Origin: Periconia sp. R9002 | Taxonomy: Eukaryota > Ascomycota > Dothideomycetes > Pleosporales > Periconiaceae | DNA: 64,000 nt | Assembly: GCA_023627715.1 (NCBI GenBank) | Contig: JAMAHW010000076.1 | Span: forward strand, 1 to 64,000 | Reading direction: 5' to 3' | In this document: one piece after another, positions 44,765-56,668 of the stretch | Layout of the letters: every line of letters begins with the position of its first letter | How positions within the stretch are numbered: the first letter of the stretch is position 1 | Notes under the pieces: model-generated | What the model was told of the DNA's origin: nothing | The model's database searches: none | The model's input: the letters and a program-made list of their open reading frames with translations, nothing else | Program-made: the position numbers and the translations under genes

Positions 44765-47277
44765 CTTGAATATTATAAGGGTATAGAAGAAGTGGTTGGA
44801 ACGGAAAAAGGTCCGGAAAGTTTGTTGTTGGTTTGGATATTAAAGATAGTGGTATTAGTTGTTGTATCAACGAATGGACGACCGGAGTCAGAGATTGGTT
44901 TGGAGCTGCAGAGGACTGGCTTGAGGAGAGAAAGAAAGAATCAGGAGGAGCGGAGAAGAGAGCGAGTCTTAAGTATGGTCAGGAGATTGCGGCAGGGCGG
45001 ACCGGGCATGGTACCTAGGCTGCTGAGTGAGAATAGGGAAAGGGGAAGGAAACAAACAGCAGGGGGCCGGGGCCCACATGGCATGGCCAGAGACGGACTG
45101 GGGGTGTGCATTGGCTGCTAGCCGCCGCTGGGGCTAGTCTCGCAGTAGCGCGGGCGTGCGAGCGGGCCATTCAGAGAGGCGGCGTGCCTGGATCCAGCCG
45201 TATTCCCAAATGACACCTGCCTTCCTTCGACCCTTCGAGCAGCTGCACAATCCAAATTGCCCGTCGTCCATTCACCCGCCTCCATAATGCATTCGCTATG
45301 CAGCCTCGGCCTTGCATTCATTGTCCACCCAGCTCGTTTGCCTCGCCGTCGGCCTCTCGTTGCTGCCCCTCCTGGGTCATCTCGTGGTGGAGACGCCGAG
45401 TGGTGGTCCCTCATGAAACGCCAGTCCCCATCTTGTTTCTCACGGAGATTTTGAGCGAACCACGATTCAACTCCCGAACCTCTTTCCTTGTACCACCGCA
45501 TCTTATGTCACTGCTATACATAGATGGGTAGCGGTGGATGGTGTGCAGTCGTCAAGAGTCGATGCGCCATGGCCAACACGTCGACAAGCTTTGCCGTCGT
45601 GAATCGTCAATGACTGTGCTGCGTGACTAATGGTTCCACGGCCGACCATGAGGAATACGATGGATCGTGTGCGCTGTGCTGAATGAGTAAACAGTGCTAT
45701 GCCGTTGCAAGCACACAATCGATAAATCGAAAGCCGACTGGTCCGGTAATAGGCGCAGGTACAGCTGTACATCCTGACATAGTACAGCACAGGCGGGTGT
45801 GGAGATTGTGAATGGCCATGCACATCAGCTCGCTCAGCCCCTGTCGTTCATTCCCCCTCTCGTCCTGGCGCCCTCTGTCTTTTCCCAAAATGTCCCTCTT
45901 CATTTCGGCACTGCACCATTGGGCCATGTCGTACAAATGTGCTCCAACGGCGGCGTTGCAGTGTCGTGATTTGACAAATGAACAGTGTGCAATGCAGTCG
46001 CAATTCGTTGCCCGTCGACCTCTTGTCCCTGCCAAGCCAAGCTAGAGCCAAGCCAGCGATGCAACCTCAACCACATCCATGCCATCCTCTTCACCGGCTG
46101 AACTCATCTCCACCGTACTGCCTTCTTACGCCCAACCATTGCCATATCCGCCGTCCTCTTTGCCGCGGACCCTCTGCCATTATAGCATAATATCGTGTGA
46201 TTGTCGTGTATAGGTAGGCCCTTCGTTTGTCCAATCGCTTCGACCGTATGTGAATATGGTGCCAACCGTCATGTAGATGCTGGCGGATGATTAGTGAGAG
46301 TCGGTCAGTATCTATCAACAAACTATGCAGCTATCGATAGTCGGGTCTGCACTGATCGTTTCTTGAGTCGTGGTTAAGCCTCGCCGCAGACGAAAATGCC
46401 AACACCTTCTTTCGAGTCAGTCGCCCGTGCCTTCCACTTCCAGCATCGCCCTTTCCTGTTCCTTTCTCTAAAGAGAGTCTAGCCTCAATGAATCCACCCC
46501 TATCGCGCCACTCTAATCCATCATGTCACCATCTCTCATCAGCCTTGCTTCTTCATCGTCTCTCTACCCTTGGTCAACACATGCACCTCTTCTCCAGGCC
46601 TCAATATGCGAACTTCACTCCATCCATCAGCTCAATCTCAAATATTACTCCGATGAACGTCGCTCTCACCGCCCCACTGTGCCCCATTGAATCCTCTGCA
46701 ATTCCGTTGCACGTATGCCGTCAGCACTGTATTGTCCGTGGACCGTGACTACACCACATACCTTGAAACTGGTTCAAATGCCCGACTCCTGCCGCTCCTG
46801 CCTACCTATTCTCAACTGCTTGCAAAGGATTGTTACCTACTTTTTCACATGAAGATGCGAGCTCCAAGGCTGATCACTGCCTTTTGTGTGTCTGGTGGTG
46901 ACTGAACTCAGCAGAGCCTCAACAAATATTCTCAGGTCTAATTTCCATTTAATTCTTTCTAATTTGACAGATCCGTCCGTACAGAATCTCGCCCACGCCC
47001 TCACTGTCGCAAATATCGAACCCTTCATCTGGATCCAAGCGTCCCCATCTGTATTCTGCAATATACGAATCCTTTTTGGTACGCCCCACGGGCAAATGAA
47101 ATCGCAGACAAGAACCCCTCAGCTCATGGTTGTTATTACAAACCACTTTAATCAAACGCCACTCGTATACACCGCATATGCTCCAAATTTAGATATCGGA
47201 CAAATCCACGAACAAACAAAATTCAATTCAGTAATGATTACTACCGCATATCCAAAGTCCACCTTGTGACCGCTTTC
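44765..47277. other. Long intergenic region (2.5 kb)
   Basis: No gene is supportable between the GPI-protein start and the GH47 stop codon. Several short open frames on both strands overlap one another and lack domains, typical of random frames in GC-balanced DNA. The left end should be the promoter of the GPI-protein gene. Confidence 0.5.
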
Positions 47278-48884
47278 TTACTTGCTTTCACTAAAGACCT
47301 TGAATGGATGTGCTTCAGTGTTGAACACCCACGCGTTTTTACCGTCTTTGCCAATCTGCCACTCCGCCTCGGGGGCGTGTATGAGATAACTGTACTTCAG
47401 CACCTCGGCGAACCAAAATGACTCCTGGAAATCCGCAAAACTCCCGCCGCCCTCCTCATTGACATCAGTAATGGCAGAATATCCCGAACCCACGCGTGTC
47501 GTTTCGTTGATGGTCAGGAATGCATCCCATGCCCATTCCTGGTACTTGACATCACCAGTTGCCCGGTACGCGTAGTAAAACGATTCGATGACTTCAGGCC
47601 TCAGATCATAATAACTGTCTGTGATATAGAACCCGCTCTTGTTAAAGAACGTGGCTTGGTCGCTCGGCACACTCTTTTCGTCCCACCCAAAAGTTTCTGG
47701 CCCGATTCCAGTCACAGTCGCAGTATACGTCTCGTGGCAACTCTCGACAAGCTTCAGGCCATAGTCGACGTACTTCTGCTCGCCCAACACCAATCCACCG
47801 AGGATGATATTGCCGCCATCGAAACATGCGAGATGCTGCGAGATGAGGCGGAGATTCTGACCATTGTACATGGCCACAAATGTGAGATCGGGCCGTGGCG
47901 CGGGATGCGACGTGAGATGCTCAATAGTCGAATCGACAGCCAGTACCCAGCGGTCCTTGTACTGAGCATATCGCTCCGGGTCGTAAACGTACATCTTGAT
48001 CAGGTACTCATAGAAAGAATCAGTGCCACCAACCCAGCCTCCGGAGGCGTCGAGGAACTCCCCAGTGGTAGGATCGATGTTGGTACCAACCAGTCCCGGC
48101 CAGGGTTCCGAAGACGCGGGCTGTGGGTTTAGCAGATGCGATTCGGCCTTCTCCGTCAGTGCAGCATACGTTTTGTTCCCGCTCAAGTCGCTCAGGCGGA
48201 CCCACTCCAGCACGAGCGTGCCTGTGGTCGCGAGCCCGTTGGCACCGCCGTCCGTGGTGCGATCAGCAAAGTTGAGCCCGTTATACGGTACTCCGGACGG
48301 GGTCTCGAATGCGAAGGACAATGCATTGGCCAGATTTTCGGATTGCTTGAGGAGCTGCTCCACATTCGTCTTATTATCGGCCAGATCAGCGAGTGGACCA
48401 CTCAGAAAGTCGTAGCCCGAGAGCATGCCTCCCAAGTACCGAATCGTGGTCTCGAAGAGGGAAACCTCGGACGGTGTCTCAAAGTAGTCGATGGTTGGGA
48501 TGTAATCAATGATTGTGTTCACGATGTCCTTCTGGCCCATTACCAACGCTGTGCTAAGCGCATCGACAGCAGATGCGCCCCATTTGTTCCTGCAAGGATG
48601 AGTATCTTGTGCCTCGTTGTCAAAATGGGTCAAGTAGCTTACCGTGAATTACTAAATCCATTTGTGACAGGCGTCAGTTCATCATTAGGAAATGCGTACT
48701 CTTCGTACCCAGCCCAGGCCGTTCGAAACGTGTCGATGACCGCTTGAGTGCGCACTTTTGGCGAAGGCAGGTCCGCTCTTTTCTGCTGCCCGGCACTCTT
48801 CAGAATCTTGGGGGTATTCCGTGGAAGTGCGAATGCGCCAGGCAAGCAGGCCGCCAATGCGATAGCCGATGTAATCCGTGCCAT
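47278..48884 (-). CDS. Secreted GH47 alpha-1,2-mannosidase
   Basis: This is a class I mannosyl-oligosaccharide 1,2-alpha-mannosidase of glycoside hydrolase family 47, a Ca2+-dependent inverting enzyme that trims high-mannose N-glycans. Two exons (48643-48884 and 47278-48589) give 517 residues, the usual size of secreted fungal forms. The N-terminus [19 protein letters not shown] is a signal peptide, followed by QQKR, a possible Kex2 site. Family signatures include [60 protein letters not shown] and a C-terminal FNTEAHPF, which carries the Thr expected at the Ca2+ site. Several NxT/S sequons are present. The upstream in-frame ATG would bury the signal peptide, so 48884 is preferred. Confidence 0.94.
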
Positions 48885-50848
48885 ATCGTCGAATAGACTA
48901 TCAAAAGATAGGCGATAAGAATATGGATCGCAACACCACAACCGTTCAACCAATGTCTCTTTCACGAAGAGAATACGTCGAAATGGAGGGACACAACACT
49001 GGCTCAAATGGAAACTAGGGCGCGCAGCTCTATTATTCCAGACCTCACACGTCGAAAGGCCGGGCCCACGGGGAATACAACATTATATAGGTGCCCCGAC
49101 CCCCTTCCCATATCTCACGCGGCAAGCTCACGACCAGGTGCATGGACAAAACAGGCAGCACAATCACAGCAGTAGTGGCGTCACTAATGGGGCCGCAACC
49201 ACCATGATACCTGGAGTAGAAAACCTGGACCCACGCAGGAGGAGCAACATTGTTAGGTTCCTTCCTGCCTCTGCGGCATGTGACATGTGGGCAGATCTCC
49301 CCCTCCGCCGTTCGCCCCGCAAAAACCTAATCCAAAAAAACGGATAAGGAAAAATGGGAACATCGTTGAGAAGAACAAGAACTTGGTCTATAGGGTAAAG
49401 TATGTTAGGTAGGTAGGTACTTGCCTTAAACAGAAACCAGATTTGCTACTTTCCTAAACGGAATACTCCTGCATGGTATCAGGTGCCCCGACCGTTACGT
49501 ATCCGCCAAGTAGAAAATGCATGCGGATCGGATCTTTGAAGAAAAAGAGATGGAGAGAAGGAAAAACTTACGCACCCGCCGGTTGGAAACGAAAAATCCC
49601 AGTCGGGAAGGTGTGATGGGTTGCGCTTGACAAGGCAGGTAGTTATCCTTTTGCAAGGTCGCGACATGACCAACCAACTAGGATGTCTGTGTGTGTAGGT
49701 GTGTGTGTGGGCGCGCGCGCCGTCATGCATGGCTGGCGATCTTATCCATCCATCCCATCTTCCAATAGCTTCCCGATTCCGGGGTTTGCTGACTCTCGCT
49801 CGCGCGCGCGCACAAAGCAAGCGAGTAAGTAAAGATGCAGAGTGGTCACCTGCTGGAAGGTTATCTATGGAGTGACGTCGTTCACACCGGTTTTCCCTAT
49901 CCATCTACGCCCTTTTGAGAAGGAAAAACAATAAAAATGAATACAAAGCAAAATCACACATTTAAAAAAACGCCTTTCCGCGGTGATGCGTGGATCTTTT
50001 TGGTAGAATTTCGAACCTGGCTGGTGCGTTTTCGTGTGCGTGTTTTTCGTGTGTTTGATGTTCTGTGGCTTTTTTGCGGGGAAGGGTAACTTAGTGGGCG
50101 GGTGACGGGGGCGGGAAGAACACATGCGGGTATGGCTGCATGGAAACGCCACACAGCCCGTGGCCTACTCTCTCCCCCCTTTTTTCCTTCATCCATCTCG
50201 TGTTTGAACTTGTGGGGGATTGATGTTTGTAAGTTGGAGGTGAAGAGTTGAAGGTGGAAGGTGAGGTTGTTGGTTGGATACGCGTGAGGTAAAGTGGGAT
50301 AAGATACATACCTAAAGCGAAGGAGGGAGACGGGAGGTACTTACTTATACAAGGTCAACCCGTATCTCTTTTTATTATTCAGGAAGTTTGCACGTGGCAC
50401 TGGGTCGAAGTAAAGCAAAGTAAGTTCATATGTAATTACTCATAAGACAGGCCGGAACTGTCTTAATCATAGTGATTCAATGACAGCAGATCACATAGTA
50501 GCCCAACTCTGTCACCCATTCTCAACAAAATTCGAGTGCCAGTCAGAGAAAAGCCAATTTCATGGCGCTACCACGAACCATGCACCGGGAGAGCAATTCC
50601 CCAGATCCGTTGTGAAGCAGTTGGCTTGAAGGTTTACGCTATGTAGCGACTTGACATAAAGTGCTAAGCAGTGTCCATTGATAAGACGGGTTTCCGCAAC
50701 TGCTGGACTTGATTGGGTCTTGTATTATTTTTACCCTTTGGTGTGGCAAAAGCTCATCCAGTATATAGACCAGTGTATATCCCGTGTTTGGTGTTCTTCC
50801 TACACTTTACCTTGAAATTTTTGAAAATATAAATCTATAACAATTAGC
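48885..50848. other. Divergent intergenic region, GH47/BTB
   Basis: About 2 kb hold both promoters. A GT/GC dinucleotide array lies near 49690-49720 and a CG-rich array near 49800. No gene is supportable. Confidence 0.5.
50762..50767 (+). promoter_or_regulatory. TATA box candidate
   Basis: TATATA within agtatatagac lies about 85 bases upstream of the BTB gene start codon, a suitable TATA position. Confidence 0.4.
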
Positions 50849-52263
50849 ATGGCTAAAAAGTATAAAAAAGCTGGAAGATCAGTTCACGTCGAATCATACC
50901 CTGCTGAGCCGTGCACTGAAGAGGTATGCCTTCCTGAGCCATACCTTGCTGATTCATGTCCTGAGGAATCATGCCCTGTTGAGCCATACCCTGAGGAGCC
51001 ATGCTCTGAGGAGTCATGCCCTGCTGAGCCATGCCCTGAGGAATCATGCCTGGAGGAGCCACATCCTGAGGAGCCACATCCTAAGAAATCATTGCTGGAG
51101 TTAACTCCCCGCCCTGCACTCATAATTGATCGACCAGATACATCGTAAGCCATTCCTTTCTGATTCCAATAGTTTCCTGTTTTCCGAATGTTTATCGCTA
51201 ATTTCTTTTATAATACGTGACTAGTCCTTATATGAGCCCTCCTACTTCAATTTGTTTTGGGGTAGAAAGGAGTGTCTACTACGTCCCTCAAGATCTCTTA
51301 CAAAGTTTGGAAAGAATCACGTCGCCCGGTTCATCCTTCTCCCTGAGAAGGAACATATCTCTACCTGATGTAGATGCAAATACTGGTCATGTACTAGTCC
51401 ATTACCTGCACACCGGTACTTATCAGACGCTCTGCAACAAAGACATATCCCCGGGCGAAGAAATTAACATCGAATTCAAGCAAGCTATATCGACCTATAT
51501 AGTAGCAAAGGATTACCAGTTGCATGGACTGAAACAACTGGCAAAACAAAAAGTGGAACAACTTGGCACCGAAATGAGCATTTATGATATTGTCAACAAC
51601 GTCAAGGAAGACTTCTCCAAGCTCAGCGATGAAGCTGTTTGGTTCAAGGATTACATGTACGAAAAGGTCAAAGCTATGTTTGAACAAGACTACACGGTGT
51701 TTGCAAGGACTAGCTTGTTCGACTGCACCCAAAATGTGAGCCTGACCGAGATCCTGGCAAAATTCATGGTGGAGCTCTATAACGATAAGATCAAGTGCAT
51801 GATCAACTTGCAGCACGAGCGATCTATCGAGGATTGCGCTGAAGAGGAGTGTACCATCGAAAAGGCACCCATTGGGAACCGTACATTTGAAGAGTATAGT
51901 GCCGAAGCGCGTGGCGAAGAGCGGGTCCAAGAGTCTGTCCAAGAGTCTGTCCAAGAGTCTGTCCAAGAGTCTGTCCAAGAGTCTGTCCAAGAGTCTGTCC
52001 AAGAGTGTGCTACTGATCAGTGTCTTGTGGAAGAACCCTTCACTCCCGAGGCTTCGACTGAAGAGTTTTCTGTCGCCGAAGATCCAGCGCTCACCTCTGA
52101 TTACGCCACAGAGCCTGAGCCCGTACCTAAAGTTGATGTTAGGAGTGACGTATGCCCTGTTCGTGCTACACATTTGCTTGGACAAGGATGGGAAACCTGC
52201 ATGAAATGCCGCGCTATGGTGCGCCAAGTTACAATTGAACTCGCACACGCCATGAGTATATGA
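50849..52263 (+). CDS. BTB/POZ-like protein with two tandem-repeat segments
   Basis: Two exons (50849-51144 and 51225-52263) give 444 residues. The first exon is basic (MAKKYKKAGRS) and then consists of Cys-Pro-Glu-Glu units (CPEESC, EEPCSEESCP). The second exon has a divergent BTB-like domain: VYYVPQDLLQSLERITSPGS, then the typical fungal LPDVDANTGHVLVHYLHTGTYQTL with helices after it (KQAISTYIVAKDYQLHGLKQLA). A second repeat of seven VQES-type units lies at 51925-52008. The C-terminus has CPVRATHLLGQGWETCMKC, a possible metal-binding pair. Fungal BTB proteins of this kind are often lineage-specific and of unknown function; cullin-3 adaptor activity is not established. The gene looks accessory, and the Cys-rich acidic repeats are unusual for a BTB protein. 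Confidence 0.78.
50895..51090 (+). repeat. Degenerate 15-bp minisatellite (Cys/Pro/Glu-rich)
   Basis: Units of the type gaggagccatgccct recur about a dozen times with point variation and code for EEPCP/EESCP units in exon 1 of the BTB gene. The minus strand is also open across the array. Confidence 0.85.
51925..52008 (+). repeat. 12-bp tandem repeat, seven units
   Basis: Six identical gtccaagagtct units are followed by one unit with a single change. They encode VQES repeated. DNA-level identity, including synonymous positions, indicates recent expansion. Confidence 0.95.
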
Positions 52264-53107
52264 TAGTGGATATGAAAAGGCCAATCAGGTACTTGTGTAC
52301 TAGTTAGATAGTCAATTGGTAGCACGTGAGGTAATACCTTGTAGCCTACGTAGCTCAAGTGAATTCAAGGATTGACAGCTCCTATTGTGAAGATAGGTCA
52401 ATTATAATTTAAGCCACTAAGCAATCCCGCAAAGAGCCCATGATGGGTCTGCGACTGTCAACTATTTTCCGAACATGTTGAAACGGTAGAGTAGATCATT
52501 ACTTGCCAGCTTCAACTTGCATGATTTGCCTATCGATGATTTGTTATGTCCTGGAACTAATAGGATTACGCAGCTGGTTGAGATATTTTGAGCTCTTTTC
52601 TAATAGGTTCTTCGATACATGTGTGTATCCCTGGTTCATAGTATTTAGTTATATGCAGATGCTAAGTGTGCTAGGAAATCCCAATACAACTCGCTGCGAC
52701 ATGACCTGTAAATTCCCATTCGGGGTTTACGTCGTGATTACCCTGTGCCGATTACCTCGTAGAACTGCAGCGCACCTAGATGTATTGTTTCACGGAATTC
52801 TCTGTAGATCGTTGAGGGTGGTGTGAAGTAAACGTACTCACTATCCATGAACCGAAAAGGCAGAATAAATTAGAATAAAAGCGTCATTAGGAAGAAGCAA
52901 ATGTAACATCACGGAACGTTGAAGAACTCTTCAAACATCTCACTACAACGTTTCTAAAATCAGCACTTCGTGTCATTTCTTAGAACTTAAGAGCTCGCAG
53001 TTACACACAAGATCAACAACCCACCACAGTCCCAGATCCACCTGAAACAAACACCCATATTCCCACCATCCCTGCCTTCTTTATTCCTCCCATACGTATT
53101 TGGTGCC
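52264..53107. other. Intergenic between convergent genes
   Basis: About 0.85 kb lie between the BTB gene (+) and the EF-hand gene (-). The stretch is moderately A/T-rich, with no supportable gene. Confidence 0.5.
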
Positions 53108-53669
53108 CTACAAGTTCATAAGGTGCGATAGGGCCTTGACGAACTCTGCCAAAATGCCAACGTTATCAGTAGCGGCACTATTAATAAATCAAGCAAAACA
53201 CACACGCACATATACACAAAAAAAATTTGCCACCTCTACTAAGACAAATCGCATCCCTTACACAAAGGAAAGGAAATCAATGCCTACCTCGATAAGTCAC
53301 CTTGCCATCACCATCTCCATCATGCAGCTTAATCATATTTTCCGCGTGGGCGTTCGTATATTCAGGATCCTCCTTCTTTATCACGTTGTATACCTCGCTG
53401 ACCGATATAACTCCTAATCCATGTACCCATTTGATCGAGTCAGTCACCTGGTTGGTGATGTCTAGGGTTATCGATGGGAGGGGAGGCGAGCGTACCGCTT
53501 TTGTCCGTGTCCTGTTTGGGTTTGTGTCAGCGGTTACTTGAAAAAGGAACAAAAGAGAAAAAAAGGAAAAGAGAGAACAAACCACTCCATCAAACCTTCT
53601 CTCCACGTAGTCTATAGTTTCGACCGTGAACAGGATGGCTCTCTTCACCCCAGACTCAGACTCGGGCAT
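53108..53669 (-). CDS. Small EF-hand calcium-binding protein
   Basis: This is a short EF-hand protein of about 100-110 residues, encoded in several exons. It starts MPESESGVKRAILFTVETIDYVE and continues to RRFDGV; an intron leads to DTDKSG, the first half of an EF-hand loop. A further segment begins QVTDSIKWVHGLGVISVSEVY. The second EF-hand is complete: DGDGDGKVTYRE is formed by splicing to EFVKALSHLMNL (acceptor near 53139), with the stop at 53108-53110. The join between DTDKSG and QVTDS is unresolved: the only phase-correct GT-AG intron is 34 nt, shorter than usual, and it removes part of the first loop. It is either a very short intron or a lesion. Likely a calmodulin-like sensor, with partner unknown. 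Confidence 0.65.
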
Positions 53670-55400
53670 GATTTCTTAAGTTTGTTTGCCGTAGCAGGAA
53701 GCGTATAAGAGTAAAGTCAAGCGGACGTGTCCAAATGTTTTGGGGAGAAACTTGCGTTGTTGATTGGAATATCATTGATATATATATATACGAGATTTCT
53801 CCCCCCTCTGTTGCATCCCCCACACTCAGACATTACGACACGTATGGTCTGCGATACCGCAAGAAACGAAAATCACATCATATATATCAATTGATCCCGC
53901 CAATACGATGCGTCCAACTTTTAGCATAACGTCAGTCGACGAGATGCGAACGAGATATGAAGGAGTCTATTGGGTCGGGTAGATTTTCCCTGCAAGCACT
54001 TTGTACGATCTGTTATGCAAGATTGTTTTTTGTGGATCGGGCTATTGGGGTACCGGTGCATTCTTATCTACCTATTCTCGTGGCTGCAGGCGGAAAAGTA
54101 TATCATACAATACCGAGGGGTGACACGCCGGGAAGTGGCTGTTCGGGTAGATAGTGTACCAGAGGATATTCACAAATCAGATATAGCGGACAGGAAATTG
54201 TAGAGGGTCTAATTTGTAGATACCATTAGTTCTCCCGGCCCGTGAACTTCTCGGCTTGTCACACCTCTGGAGTTACCAAGTTGCTTTTTGTCGGGAAAAG
54301 CATGCCACTGTAGTTAGATGTCGGACTGAGATGTTGGTATACCGATTTTGTGGTGCTATGGGGGTGGGAAAGCTTTTGCAGGTAAGAAAGAATGAAAAAG
54401 AAGGTTTCTCTATTAAATATCGCTCGCTGTTTTGAGAGTTCACAATTTACTGACCTTTTGCATTATTTCTCGTTTGGTGAGCATTGCTATTACGATCTAT
54501 GCATTTAGACGTTATCACACATCCCTAACAGAGATTTTTTGCGCTGGAAATACCAGGGAATCAACAGAGTCTCAATGTGCGGTTCGAAAAGGAGATATCT
54601 AATCGACACAGATTTAGAGCTATATTGATACGGTCGATATCGACCTTGATACAAGAAACGTTAGGAAATTTGTTGACAAGAGATAGCAGGTAAAGGAGTG
54701 TGTAGTGTAATGGCGTGTAGCATTTTTAATGGTTCTTTAACTTCTTGGGGGAACTGAAGAATTTGGAGTTTTTGATCATTTCATTATTTGATGTTTAAAC
54801 TTTGTCTCTTCAGTTGAAGTGCTAGGCCATGATTCCTTCATCGCCTCGCTATCCTCGGTACATCAATACACGGACGACAGTGACCACCACTAACTATACT
54901 AGCCGTCAAGTACCATGGTTACATTGAGTTTGCCTCTACATACACGCATATGCAATATCGTGTACACCTCCCCGCATACCTGATGTAGTGAGAAGTGAGA
55001 AACCTCGCTAACAAGTCCAGACTAGGCAGGTCGAAGACTTGAACGTCGATCTCGTGGCCGTGATGTTACATGGGAGTTGTGTAGGGTGAATCGAGAACCC
55101 CTCCTCCGTCTATATCTACGTTCCATCGTGCATATTACGGATCCGTGGACGAGAGGTTTGGGGGTGGTGGAGTTATAGCTTTGGTGATGAGTTGCGTGCA
55201 GAGGTGAAGAAAAAGTTGATGGGCATCTATAGTAGATACATGTTGTGGTATGAACTATACTTCCTTCTGTGAAGTTTTCTTCCACAGCCGTAATTTTTCG
55301 TAAAGGCTTGCTACCGGCGAAGCGTGGAGGGACGACGGTTCGTGGTAAGGCTCGGTCTGTTAATAAGCTCCCCTTGCCTCGGTTGCAGGTATGTTTCCGT
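53670..55400. other. Intergenic region (1.7 kb)
   Basis: This contains the promoter of the EF-hand gene and the 3' flank of EFG1. It is A/T-richer than its surroundings from about 54200 to 54800, with no supportable gene. A minus-strand frame at 55022-55516 overlaps the EFG1 3' end out of frame and is not believed. Confidence 0.5.
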
Positions 55401-56323
55401 TTACTCGAAGAACCTACCATCGCTCTCTTCGGCCTCAGAGTCGTTGCCGCTCGCTGGTGCCGATGCTGACGCCTTTCCTTGCGTGTTCTTCTGCGTTTGT
55501 TTCTGGGTCTTCTCACGTTTGGGGTCTTTCTTCGTTGGTATCGTGACTCCCTCTCGGCTATTCCGCAGCGCCTCGAGCGTGCCGTCTTCCATCGCCTTTT
55601 CTACCGCCTTCCACATTTCGATATTGCCTTTCGGCCCAGTGCCAGGCCCGGGGGTCTCTTCTGCAGCCGACGCGTCCTCTGAAGAAACAGTTCGATCTTT
55701 GGGGGGTTTCGGGAAAATTGATACGTAGGATTTGAGGAGCGGATAGTATATGGTGTAGTTGAGGTCGACTTCGGCGTTGTGCAAGGCTTGTTGTAGTCTA
55801 ATCTTTTCAGACTCGTCATCGACCGCTGCGAGCTGTTTTTGTAGGCGTTTGATGTTCCGTGTGGCTTTTTGTCGCTCTGGGCAGTTTGCGTTAGCGTTTC
55901 ATTCGTGCCGCTCAATTCTCTTTCGCGAAGGGTGATTTGGTTCCGAGACTCACCAAAGAAGCGTATGTGGTGATATTTTCCAATGATCTTGTTTCTAAAT
56001 TCCGTCTCTCGCTGCTTTATCAACTTTTCGGCCAACTCGTGTTCGCAAGTCTCGAGCTCTCGCTCTCGGTCGATGCGTATATTGGCGGGCATTTTGCTCT
56101 CGGCATCATTGTCGACGTGGCTTAGCAAGCGCTTCAAATCCCGTATGCGATTCTTGAGTACGCTTGTCGAGTCAACTTTGGGCGCATTTTGAGCTGCATT
56201 GTTGGAATTGCCTTTTCGAAGATATGACCGCGGCTTCTTGAACTTTCTGGCGTCGTGAGCTCCTCCAGCCCCAGCATTACCTCCTGCGACTTCTGTGTGC
56301 TTTCTTTTGCGTATTGACACCAT
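55401..56323 (-). CDS. EFG1: rRNA-processing protein Efg1
   Basis: This is a nucleolar protein needed for early 18S rRNA processing within the 90S pre-ribosome. Two exons are joined across an intron at about 55877-55954 (RFFG to ERQKATRN). The N-terminus is basic (MVSIRKRKHTEVAGG). The Efg1 core follows: LKNRIRDLKRLLSHVDNDAE, MPANIRIDRERELETCEHEL, RNKIIGKYHHIRFF, then a coiled-coil (NIKRLQKQLAAVDDESEK), LHNAEVDLNYTIYYPLLKSY and a Lys/Gln-rich tail ending ESDGRFFE. This order and the all-helical charged composition match the family. It is divergent from SEA4 with 345 bp between start codons, and co-regulation with growth control is plausible. Confidence 0.92.
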
Positions 56324-56668
56324 AATGTGGATGATTTCCCGATGTTCTGGGGGGTGCGGAATTGCGAAGCCAAAGATTTGGAAAGTTTGGGTGGGGCGGC
56401 AGAAAGATTGACCGCCCTAGAGTCTTGGCCTTGACTTCTGTTGCACCAACCTATCAGCTGTCGTGCATCATCATCATCCTAAATCACCGCGAACCATCTA
56501 TTTCCTGTGATTCAGCTTCCGGACATGGACAACAGTTACAATGTCCTTGCTTCCCCCGTGTAACTCCTTCACTAAAGTGCTATTCGCTCCTTAGCTGGGT
56601 TTTCGGAGGCTCTGAAACCTCATTACACAACCACCCTTCACGTATCACCAAGCTGCAAGTTCCTAAGC
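56324..56668. promoter_or_regulatory. Shared divergent promoter, EFG1/SEA4
   Basis: Only 345 bases separate the EFG1 (-) and SEA4 (+) start codons, so both promoters must lie here or overlap. No classical TATA box was seen. Ribosome-biogenesis PAC/RRPE motifs were not recognised by eye. Confidence 0.6.

Noticed and set aside
45118..46321. Cluster of 60-130 codon frames on both strands
   Set aside because: Frames overlap each other, lack domains and cannot be joined by plausible introns.
51394..52284. A 296-codon minus-strand frame antisense to the BTB gene
   Set aside because: It mirrors the BTB exon and includes the antisense of the VQES array (LLDR units); no independent support.
55022..55516. 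A 164-codon Arg-rich minus-strand frame
   Set aside because: It overlaps the EFG1 3' end out of frame and its sequence is the shifted reading of the Lys/Gln-rich tail.
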